Shown here in pieces: positions 1-4,794 of a stretch of DNA of 5,573 nucleotides; within the stretch, counting starts at the first letter, position 1, and each line of letters opens with the position of its first letter. Origin of the DNA: Pseudomonadota bacterium (GTDB taxonomy: Bacteria > Pseudomonadota > Gammaproteobacteria > Pseudomonadales > Azotimanducaceae); NCBI GenBank assembly GCA_027621895.1, contig JAQCAK010000152.1, forward strand, positions 1 to 5,573, written 5' to 3'. A program made the position numbers and the translations under genes. The notes under the pieces are model-generated. The model was not told the DNA's origin. It saw only the letters and a program-made list of their open reading frames with translations, and did no database searches.

Positions 1-178
1 TCGGCACCGTCCAGCCACGCTCGATCATCCGCTCCAGCCAAAGTCTGACGTCCGGTTCAAGTTCAATAGAGCGACTGCCAATGGGAATCTGGCCTGGACC
101 GCGAGCACCCGGCGGACAGTTCGCCGCAAGCCACGCCCGGGTATCCTGCCGGAAATCTTCCAGCGCCTGATCTGTCAT
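1..178 (-). CDS. Acyl-CoA dehydrogenase, N-terminal fragment (runs off left edge)
   Basis: This is the beginning of a flavin-dependent acyl-CoA dehydrogenase, a family that makes the alpha,beta double bond in an acyl-CoA and passes electrons to electron-transfer flavoprotein. Only 59 codons are visible. They read MTDQALEDFRQDTRAW, then WLAANCPPGARGPG, then LERMIERGWTVP, which is the N-terminal helical region of the FadE/CaiA-like group. The fragment aligns with the complete dehydrogenase at 2412-3608, with about 36 of 54 aligned residues identical after a two-residue gap near the start, so the two are paralogs. The ATG at 178 has a GGAG site (184-187) five bases upstream, and an in-frame TGA lies further upstream, so the start is firm. 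It follows the DUF1330 gene by 80 bases on the same strand and may be co-transcribed with it. The FAD-binding and catalytic regions lie outside the window, so substrate and activity cannot be judged. Confidence 0.88.
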   Translation of the reverse strand, partial: MTDQALEDFRQDTRAWLAANCPPGARGPGQIPIGSRSIELEPDVRLWLERMIERGWTVP

Positions 179-183
179 GTTGT

Positions 184-187
184 CTCC
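184..187 (-). promoter_or_regulatory. Ribosome binding site of the left-edge acyl-CoA dehydrogenase
   Basis: On the minus strand the bases read GGAG, five bases before the ATG at 178. This supports that start and shows the gene is translated from its own site rather than by overlap with the upstream DUF1330 gene. Confidence 0.6.
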
Positions 188-258
188 GGTTTTATCGAAA
201 TGAACTCACGACGGACACCTGGTTCCAGGACGAGCTCCTCATACCAGGGTCGCAGGAG

Positions 259-672
259 CTAGAGCTGGAAACCCGGCCCGCATTCAAGCAGCAACTGCCC
301 TTCAAGCGCGGCGGCGCGATGTTTCTGAACCTGCTGGTATTCCTCATCGCGGAACATGTCGAGCATCACCTGGGTTGACGGATACTCAAAGACGAACACG
401 GCATCCCAGGCACCTTCGCCCTCACCAATCAGGAACCCGCGCACCTCTCCACAGAAAATCATGCGGCAGCCTTTCGGCTCCATGATCCGGCGGAACCCCT
501 CGCCGTAACGGTGATAGGCCTCAAGACCGCTCAATTCAGGATCGCGGCCGTCCTCGTAGACCGCCTTTTCCCTGAACTTCAGCAGGTTCAGCATGGATAT
601 CGGTTCACCGGTGGCCCGGTCGCGAAATGCTCGCACCTGGTCACCGGTGGGCTGGAGAATGTTTTTTACCAC
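259..672 (-). CDS. DUF1330 family protein (dimeric alpha-beta barrel fold)
   Basis: A 137-residue soluble protein that I place in the DUF1330 family, small ferredoxin-like alpha-beta proteins expected to form dimeric barrels. The family's biochemical role is not settled. The call rests on the first strand motif PISMLNLLKFRE (residues 24-35), the helix with Tyr53 and Tyr56 followed by a MEPKGCRMIFCGEV strand (64-77), the WDAVFVFEYPS strand (89-99), and the C-terminal helix DEEYQQVQKHRAAALEG (109-125). No signal peptide or membrane segment is seen. The start is GTG at 672, chosen because AAGGAG (681-686, minus strand) sits eight bases upstream; the next in-frame Met (residue 27) lies inside the conserved first strand. 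It lies between the thioredoxin-like gene (95-base gap) and the left-edge acyl-CoA dehydrogenase (80-base gap), all on the minus strand. A link to CoA-thioester metabolism is an inference from that position only. Confidence 0.85.
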   Translation of the reverse strand: MVKNILQPTGDQVRAFRDRATGEPISMLNLLKFREKAVYEDGRDPELSGLEAYHRYGEGFRRIMEPKGCRMIFCGEVRGFLIGEGEGAWDAVFVFEYPSTQVMLDMFRDEEYQQVQKHRAAALEGQLLLECGPGFQL

Positions 673-680
673 GTCGACAG

Positions 681-686
681 CTCCTT
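681..686 (-). promoter_or_regulatory. Ribosome binding site that decides the GTG start of the DUF1330 gene
   Basis: On the minus strand the bases read AAGGAG, eight bases before the GTG at 670-672. It is a strong Shine-Dalgarno match, and it justifies a GTG start over the internal ATG at residue 27, which would cut into the conserved core of the protein. Confidence 0.65.
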
Positions 687-767
687 ATCAGATTCAGACT
701 GGGCCTAAGCCGGCAAGGGCCAATAAAGCACGCTATGTATCGTGGTGCAAACGCAATGCGCAGCCAG

Positions 768-1238
768 TCAATCGAGCCATTCGCGGGCTTCTGCCAGTGC
801 TTCAAGAAAATACTGCCAGTAAAAATCCTCTGACCGGTAGCCGATGATGCGATCCGCCAGTTCCTCCCCGTGTGCGCCCGGAAACAGCATGGTAGGGGTA
901 ACGACCAGGCCCTGCCGCTGGAGGAAATCCGCCGCCACCTCGGTCTGCCCGTCAAAGTTGATGATGGGCTCAAAGTCCCAGGCGAGTTCGACAAAATGTA
1001 CATCGTCCAGTTCGCCTCTCTGGTAGGCCGCCAGCAGCAGATCTTCCTCCAGTTTGCGGCAATAGGGGCATCCTTCCATGGTCACATAGACCACCAGCAC
1101 TTCGCCTGCCAGCTTCGCCTCGGCAGCCGATCGTTGCAGGTCCCTGGTGACAGGCCAGTCACCAGCGACAGCCAGATCAGTGAAAAGCAGCAGGGTCAGC
1201 AACAGCAGCGCTGGCCGAAAACAGGAGGTTTTATTCAT
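768..1238 (-). CDS. Exported thioredoxin-fold protein with CPYC motif (SoxW-like)
   Basis: A 156-residue thioredoxin-like protein, probably a periplasmic or membrane-anchored thiol-disulfide oxidoreductase or reductase. Residues 1-25 form a signal peptide: Lys3, a run of leucines at 11-18, and a likely cleavage site after Ala-Val-Ala before Gly26-Asp27. The mature part has the strand VLVVYVTMEG followed by the redox motif CPYC (Cys57-Cys60). The cis-proline region VVTPTMLFPG (112-121) has Pro115 in the expected place. The C-terminal helix FYWQYFLEALAEAREWL (139-155) completes the fold. The length and the CxxC after a short N-terminal strand resemble the thioredoxin_7/SoxW-like proteins of sulfur-metabolism loci. 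It is divergent from the YeeE/YedE pair across a 92-base spacer, which supports a role in sulfur or thiol handling by inference. The ATG at 1238 is the first start after an in-frame stop, but it has only a weak AAGG about 13 bases upstream. A general DsbE-like or stress role is possible. Confidence 0.85.
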   Translation of the reverse strand: MNKTSCFRPALLLLTLLLFTDLAVAGDWPVTRDLQRSAAEAKLAGEVLVVYVTMEGCPYCRKLEEDLLLAAYQRGELDDVHFVELAWDFEPIINFDGQTEVAADFLQRQGLVVTPTMLFPGAHGEELADRIIGYRSEDFYWQYFLEALAEAREWLD

Positions 1239-1270
1239 GTGGACAGTGTGGCCTTATTCCGGCATCCGGT

Positions 1271-1310
1271 CTATTTTCAATAATATAATGATATGCTAAT
1301 GTATTAAAAA
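1271..1310. promoter_or_regulatory. AT-rich shared promoter/operator region between thioredoxin-like gene and transporter pair
   Basis: This stretch is strikingly AT-rich compared with the GC-rich surroundings. It contains a perfect TATAAT on the plus strand (1284-1289), which would start transcription about 35 bases before the ATG at 1331, though no good -35 element stands at the right distance. On the minus strand TATTAT (1280-1285) is paired with a weak TTTAAT (1303-1308) at 17-base spacing and could drive the thioredoxin-like gene. Flanking both are imperfect inverted arms, TTTTCAATA (1274-1282) and TATTAAAAA (1302-1310), matching at 8 of 9 positions with 19 bases between. Related sulfur-transporter genes in other bacteria are controlled by ArsR-type sulfide sensors that bind AT-rich palindromes. 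That such a protein binds here is a guess, and no regulator gene is in the window. Confidence 0.4.
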
Positions 1311-1330
1311 GCTAAACTGCCGAGGGAATC

Positions 1331-1882
1331 ATGTCAGACGAACCCATCATTTCATGGAAAGTCGCCGGTGTTGCACTGGGACTGCTGCTCACACTCGCCA
1401 CCTTCCTGGTCTCACCACTGGGCGTCTCAACCCAGTTTGTGGTTACCGATGCCATGGTGACCCATCAGATTGCACCGCAGTTCGCGGAGGCTAACGCCTA
1501 TCTCGCCAAATACGGTGAAAAGGAAAACTGGGGCATCGGCTACGGCTGGATGCTGGTCTTCGGCATGCTGGTAGGCGGCGGCGTCACCGCCGCACTGCTG
1601 CGATCCCGGCAACCCGAACAGGACCAGGGATCCATGCCGCCGATGTGGCAGGCGCGATTCGGTCCCTCAAGGATGAAAAGATTCACTGCTGCCTTCGCGG
1701 GCGGCGCTCTGTTGCTGTTTGGTGCCAGGCTTGCCGGTGGCTGCACCAGTGGCCACATGATCAGTGGCATATCACAGCTGGCTCTCAGTTCCTTTATCTT
1801 CGGTGTCACGACTTTCGCGGTAGCGATCCTCGTCGCCAGATTCCTGTACCGCAAAAACGCCAGCAGCGAGGTCGTCTCATGA
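1331..1882 (+). CDS. YeeE/YedE-family sulfur transporter, first half-size subunit
   Basis: A 183-residue inner-membrane protein of the YeeE/YedE (DUF395, sulphur transport) family, whose studied members carry thiosulfate or related sulfur species. Hydrophobic segments lie at about 9-29, 71-91, 116-134 and 150-173. A polar, probably periplasmic, loop covers about 35-69, and a charged, proline-containing linker about 91-115. The diagnostic motif is GARLAGGCTSGH (131-142), followed by a GISQLALSS stretch; Cys138 is the only cysteine and matches the conserved cysteine that relays sulfur in the family. Full-size homologs have two such repeats in one chain, whereas this protein has one repeat and its partner follows at once. 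The start ATG is preceded by GAGGGA (1322-1327). The stop overlaps the start of the next gene (ATGA, 1879-1882), which suggests translational coupling and a two-subunit transporter. The transported sulfur compound cannot be read from the sequence, and no TusA-like partner is visible. Confidence 0.87.
   Translation: MSDEPIISWKVAGVALGLLLTLATFLVSPLGVSTQFVVTDAMVTHQIAPQFAEANAYLAKYGEKENWGIGYGWMLVFGMLVGGGVTAALLRSRQPEQDQGSMPPMWQARFGPSRMKRFTAAFAGGALLLFGARLAGGCTSGHMISGISQLALSSFIFGVTTFAVAILVARFLYRKNASSEVVS
1868..1882 (+). promoter_or_regulatory. Shine-Dalgarno site and ATGA start/stop overlap coupling the two transporter genes
   Basis: GAGG (1868-1871) lies seven bases before the ATG at 1879, and that ATG overlaps the TGA (1880-1882) of the first transporter gene. 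This fixes the start of the second gene: an open frame continues upstream to 1645, but it lies within the first gene in another phase and does not look like membrane protein. Such an overlap normally points to coupled synthesis of two subunits in similar amounts. Confidence 0.7.
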
Positions 1883-2409
1883 ATACCCTGGTTATCGGAT
1901 TTCTCATCGGCTGCGCTTTCGGCGCGATTCTGTTTCTGGGGGGCGCAACCAGCTACCGCAAGATCCTGGGAACCCTTCGACTCAGGGACATGACCATCAT
2001 CAAGCTGATGCTGACCGCCATTGGCGTGGGCTCGCTGGGTATTTACCTGCTGGACCTCGGAGGCCTCGCTCACATGAGCATCAAGCCCGCTTACATCTGG
2101 GGCGTGATTGCTGGTGGCGCAATTTTCGGCATTGGCTGGGCAGTTTCCGGATACTGTCCCGGCACCTGCGTGGTGGGTGCTTCCGAGGGCAAGCTGGACG
2201 CCCTGTTCACGCTGCTGGGTGCCCTGTTCGGCGCCTTCTTGTTCTCATTGGCCTTCCCGGTACTGGATTCGCTGCTACTGCAGCCAGCGAATCTCGGCAA
2301 GGTCACCCTGGAGGACCTGCTCGGCATCGACGGTATCTACCTGGCCATCCCGTTCAGCCTGGCACTCTTGTACCTGGCCTTCTTTGTGCTTAAAGACCGC
2401 TACGAATAG
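1879..2409 (+). CDS. YeeE/YedE-family sulfur transporter, second half-size subunit
   Basis: A 176-residue membrane protein, the partner of the preceding gene. Hydrophobic segments are at about 3-21, 41-61, 72-90, 107-130 and 153-172. The family motif reads GYCPGTCVVGASEGK (91-105), with Cys93 and Cys97, preceded by GIGWAVS. This is the second-repeat version of the cysteine-containing glycine-rich loop, and a further Cys12 lies in the first membrane segment. The first subunit supplies GGCTSGH, so together the two chains carry both halves of the motif pair that forms the conduction path in fused YeeE-type transporters. The protein ends KDRYE and TAG (2407-2409), two bases before the stop codon of the convergent acyl-CoA dehydrogenase gene. 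Relatives are sometimes labelled simply DUF395 or YeeE/YedE thiosulfate transporter. Thiosulfate or polysulfide is a fair guess for the substrate but is not shown here. Confidence 0.87.
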   Translation: MNTLVIGFLIGCAFGAILFLGGATSYRKILGTLRLRDMTIIKLMLTAIGVGSLGIYLLDLGGLAHMSIKPAYIWGVIAGGAIFGIGWAVSGYCPGTCVVGASEGKLDALFTLLGALFGAFLFSLAFPVLDSLLLQPANLGKVTLEDLLGIDGIYLAIPFSLALLYLAFFVLKDRYE

Positions 2410-2411
2410 GA

Positions 2412-3608
2412 TCAGTCAGGCAGGCCGAGCACCCGCTTGGCAATGATGTTGGCCTGAACCTCATTGGTGCCGCCGTAAATGGTCACGGCCTTGCTTGCAA
2501 GCCATGACCGGGCGGCCCCAAGTTCGTCCTCGGTGAATGAATCGCCTTCCCAGCCATAACCCTGCGTACCCATCAGCTTCGCCGTAATCTCCTGTCGATC
2601 CCGCGACAGGGTAGAACCATACAATTTAAAGACAGAGGTGGTCTCCGCCGGTGTCCTGCCGTCCCGGGCCTGTTCTCCAGCCCGTTTCTGGGTTAATCGA
2701 AAAGCCGCGCTGTTCATCTTCCAACGGACCACTTCATCCCGTAAGGCTGGCTCGGCGATACGCCCTTCACGAGTTCCAAGATACTGACGTCCCACTTCCT
2801 CAAGATCCAGGTCAATGGTGACCCCCACCGGACGGGTTCGCGCAGCGGAAGCACCAAGACCACCCTGCCCTGAGCGTTCGTGCTGCAGCAGACGCTTGCC
2901 AACTGTCCAGCCTTCATTGAGCTTGCCGACCAGGTCCCGCTTCTCCGCAATGGCATCATCCAGGAAGGTTTCGCAGAAGGGCGAACTTCCGGATATCAGG
3001 GAAATGGGTTTCACCGTCACACCCGCCTGGTCCATGGGCAGCAGCAGGAAGCTGATGCCGTTGTGTTTGGGCGCGTCCGGATCGGTTCTGACCAGGCAGA
3101 ACATCCAGTCCGCATACTGGGCACCGGAGGTCCAGGTCTTCTGACCATTGATCTGGAAGTAGTCACCCTTGTCCTCCGCGCGAGTTCTCAAACCCGCCAG
3201 GTCAGAACCCGCACCAGGCTCACTGTAACCCTGGCACCAGGCCGCACCACCCTGCGCGATCAGCGTCAGATGGCGCTGCTTCTGCTCCTCAGTGCCGTAT
3301 TCCAGCAGCGTCGGACCGAGCATCCGGGTTCCCATGTTGACCAGCGGGGCCCTCGCGCCAATGGCCGCCATTTCCTCGAACAGCACTCTGGCCTGGTCGG
3401 GACTGAGATCACCCCCGCCGTATTCTCGCGGCCAGGTGGGAACGGTCCAGCCACGCGCTGCCATCCGTTCCATCCACAACTGGGTGTCAGGCTGGAACCT
3501 GATTTTTGTACTGCCCGTATGGATCTCGCCGGGTCCGCGGGCCCCTGGTGGACAGTTTTCTGCCAGCCAGCTTCTTGTTTCTTGTCGAAAGGTATCCAGC
3601 TCACTCAT
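2412..3608 (-). CDS. Acyl-CoA dehydrogenase, complete
   Basis: A 398-residue flavoenzyme of the usual acyl-CoA dehydrogenase length, cytoplasmic, expected to oxidise an acyl-CoA to the 2-enoyl-CoA with FAD. The N-terminal helical domain contains ENCPPGARGPGE (17-28) and WPREYGGGDLS (59-69). The middle beta domain contains the signature WCQGYSEPGAGSDLAGL (124-140) and KTWTSGAQYADWMF (157-170), which contact FAD and substrate. The C-terminal helical domain contains QEITAKLMGTQGYGWEG (339-355) and ends IYGGTNEVQANIIAKRVLG (377-395). At the position where medium- and short-chain enzymes have the catalytic Glu (IYEG), this protein has Gly379. A Glu is present at LQHERSG (Glu244), where isovaleryl-CoA and long-chain dehydrogenases carry theirs, so it is likely an active enzyme of that arrangement. 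It is a paralog of the left-edge fragment. The start ATG at 3608 has only a weak GA-rich upstream site. The gene is divergent from the flavoprotein gene at 3806 and convergent with the transporter. Substrate unknown. Confidence 0.95.
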   Translation of the reverse strand: MSELDTFRQETRSWLAENCPPGARGPGEIHTGSTKIRFQPDTQLWMERMAARGWTVPTWPREYGGGDLSPDQARVLFEEMAAIGARAPLVNMGTRMLGPTLLEYGTEEQKQRHLTLIAQGGAAWCQGYSEPGAGSDLAGLRTRAEDKGDYFQINGQKTWTSGAQYADWMFCLVRTDPDAPKHNGISFLLLPMDQAGVTVKPISLISGSSPFCETFLDDAIAEKRDLVGKLNEGWTVGKRLLQHERSGQGGLGASAARTRPVGVTIDLDLEEVGRQYLGTREGRIAEPALRDEVVRWKMNSAAFRLTQKRAGEQARDGRTPAETTSVFKLYGSTLSRDRQEITAKLMGTQGYGWEGDSFTEDELGAARSWLASKAVTIYGGTNEVQANIIAKRVLGLPD

Positions 3609-3805
3609 GATTGTTGCCCATCTCTCAGCGATTCTATATGTTCAAACCGCAAACCTGCGGCCCGGGACTGACAATAAACCATAATTTGTGGCCACATTCG
3701 AACTCCCCTGGACAGTGTTTCGTCTTGACTTGTCGATGGCGAATTTCAATCCAGGAACCACTTAACACAGGAAAAAGCACTGCTGCTGCTCCTGGAGGAC
3801 TGACT
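3609..3805. promoter_or_regulatory. Divergent spacer with palindromes between acyl-CoA dehydrogenase and flavoprotein genes
   Basis: This 197-base spacer should hold the promoters for both neighbours. It contains a perfect 10-base palindrome, TGTGGCCACA (3687-3696), and a short inverted repeat CCGCA/TGCGG with a four-base loop (3647-3660), either of which could be a regulator site. A TTGACT (3725-3730) resembles a -35 element for the plus strand, but no good -10 stands 16-18 bases further on. On the minus strand a TATAGA-like sequence lies near 3637, again without a convincing partner. I see no small gene in it; an open frame crossing it toward the flavoprotein does not look like protein. Confidence 0.4.
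3794..3799 (+). promoter_or_regulatory. Ribosome binding site that decides the start of the NMO-like gene
   Basis: GGAGGA stands six bases before the ATG at 3806. It is one of the best Shine-Dalgarno matches in the window, and it sets the start at the MIKTRLTEMFGI residues where the family's proteins usually begin, not at the ATG 65 codons upstream (3611). Confidence 0.75.
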
Positions 3806-4783
3806 ATGATCAAGACACGCCTGACCGAAATGTTTGGTATCCAGCATCCCATTGTCATGGGTGGCATGACCGGCGTCGGCTATGCCGACCTGGTGGCCGC
3901 TGTGGCGAACACGGGAGCCCTGGGTTTCCTGACGGCACACATGTTCGATTCTGCGGAATCGCTGGAGAAAGAAATCCAGCGAGTACGGGACCAGACCGAC
4001 AACCCATTCGGCGTCAACATGACCATCCTGCCATCCATCAACCCGATTCCGTACGATGAATACCGGCAGGCGATCTGTGAAACCGGGGTCAAGATTGTCG
4101 AGACAGCCGGCCGGTCACCGGAACCCCACCTGCCTGATTTCAAGGCCAACGGTGTCAAGGTCATTCACAAGTGCACGTCCGTGAGACACGCCGTCACCGC
4201 GGCACGCCTTGGCGTCGATGTGATCAGCATCGACGGGTTCGAGTGCGCCGGTCACCCCGGTGAGGACGACGTGACCATCATCGTTCTCCTCCCGGCAACA
4301 GTGGATGCCGTGGACATCCCGGTCATTGCATCGGGGGGCATGGCAGACGGACGCAGCCTGGTGGCTGCACTGGCACTCGGTGCAGAGGGTGTAAACATGG
4401 GGACCCGTTTCCTGGCGACCCAGGAAGCCGGGATTCACCCCAACGTCAAACAGGGCATCGTGAACAATACGGAGCGCGACACGGTGTTGATTAACAGAAC
4501 CCTGCGCAACACCTCACGGGTCGCGCGCAATGCTGTCTCGGAGCAGGTCGCGGAAATTCAGCGGGATGCCAGCAAGACCTTCGACGACGTCAAGGAACTG
4601 GTGGCCGGGGTTCGCGGCCGTACCAATGTGCTGGAGGGCGGTGACCTGGATGGTGGTATCTGGACCGTCGGCCAGAGCCAGGGGCTGATTCACGACATTC
4701 CGACCTGCCAGGATCTGGTGACGAATATCATTGCACAGGCTGAATCCGTGATGGGTGACAGACTGGCATCCATGAAGGCCTAA
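3806..4783 (+). CDS. Nitronate monooxygenase / FabK-like FMN TIM-barrel protein
   Basis: A 325-residue cytoplasmic flavoprotein of the 2-nitropropane dioxygenase superfamily, which includes nitronate monooxygenases and the enoyl-ACP reductase FabK; all bind FMN in a TIM barrel. The N-terminal FMN-contact region reads IVMGGMTGVGYADLVAAVA (16-34), followed by GALGFL (37-42) and FGVNMTI (68-74). The catalytic-loop region GFECAGHPGEDD (144-155) carries His150, at the position of the nitronate monooxygenase active-site histidine. The phosphate-binding elements are IASGGMADGR (174-183) and GAEGVNMGTRFLAT (192-205), followed by EAGIHPNVKQ (207-216), a stretch also typical of FabK relatives. The gene begins a plus-strand pair with a crotonase 11 bases downstream and is divergent from an acyl-CoA dehydrogenase. 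That context makes a CoA-thioester substrate or the removal of a toxic nitronate (such as propionate-3-nitronate) both possible. The family call is firm; the reaction is not. Confidence 0.9.
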   Translation: MIKTRLTEMFGIQHPIVMGGMTGVGYADLVAAVANTGALGFLTAHMFDSAESLEKEIQRVRDQTDNPFGVNMTILPSINPIPYDEYRQAICETGVKIVETAGRSPEPHLPDFKANGVKVIHKCTSVRHAVTAARLGVDVISIDGFECAGHPGEDDVTIIVLLPATVDAVDIPVIASGGMADGRSLVAALALGAEGVNMGTRFLATQEAGIHPNVKQGIVNNTERDTVLINRTLRNTSRVARNAVSEQVAEIQRDASKTFDDVKELVAGVRGRTNVLEGGDLDGGIWTVGQSQGLIHDIPTCQDLVTNIIAQAESVMGDRLASMKA

Positions 4784-4794
4784 GGGAAAGCGCG

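Noticed and set aside
233..260. Inverted repeat AGCTCCT/AGGAGCT over the end of the DUF1330 gene as a terminator
   Set aside because: The stem is only 7 bp with a 14-base loop and no following T-tract on either strand, so it is not a convincing intrinsic terminator; it may be a weak RNA hairpin.
673..767. Possible minus-strand promoter (TTGCAC, 17 bases, TTTATT) before the DUF1330 gene
   Set aside because: The elements match consensus at only 3 and 4 of 6 positions, which is near chance; the 95-base gap is long enough for a promoter, but none can be supported.
1645..1878. Upstream in-frame extension of the second transporter gene
   Set aside because: It lies inside the first transporter gene in another phase, is Arg/Gln/His-rich and not membrane-like, and the ATGA overlap with GAGG fixes the start at 1879.
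1540..2073. Minus-strand open frame of 177 codons opposite the transporter pair
   Set aside because: It spans the junction of two well-supported membrane protein genes and has no recognisable domain.
2424..2441. Hairpin GCCGAGC/GCTTGGC just after the transporter stop codon
   Set aside because: The stem is 7 bp with one G-U pair and a four-base loop but has no T-tract, and it lies in the coding sequence for the dehydrogenase C-terminus, which explains its bases.
2880..3671. Plus-strand open frame of 263 codons opposite the acyl-CoA dehydrogenase
   Set aside because: It is antisense to a clear, complete family member, has low-complexity Arg/Gly/Pro composition, no recognisable domain, and is a shadow of GC-rich codon use.
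3778..3793. Short CTG-rich run before the NMO-like gene as a repeat
   Set aside because: Only three or four units, too short to be treated as a real repeat.
3611..3805. 65-codon in-frame N-terminal extension of the NMO-like protein
   Set aside because: It crosses the divergent promoter spacer, shows no protein-like conservation, and the GGAGGA site at 3794-3799 plus the family's usual start favour ATG 3806.
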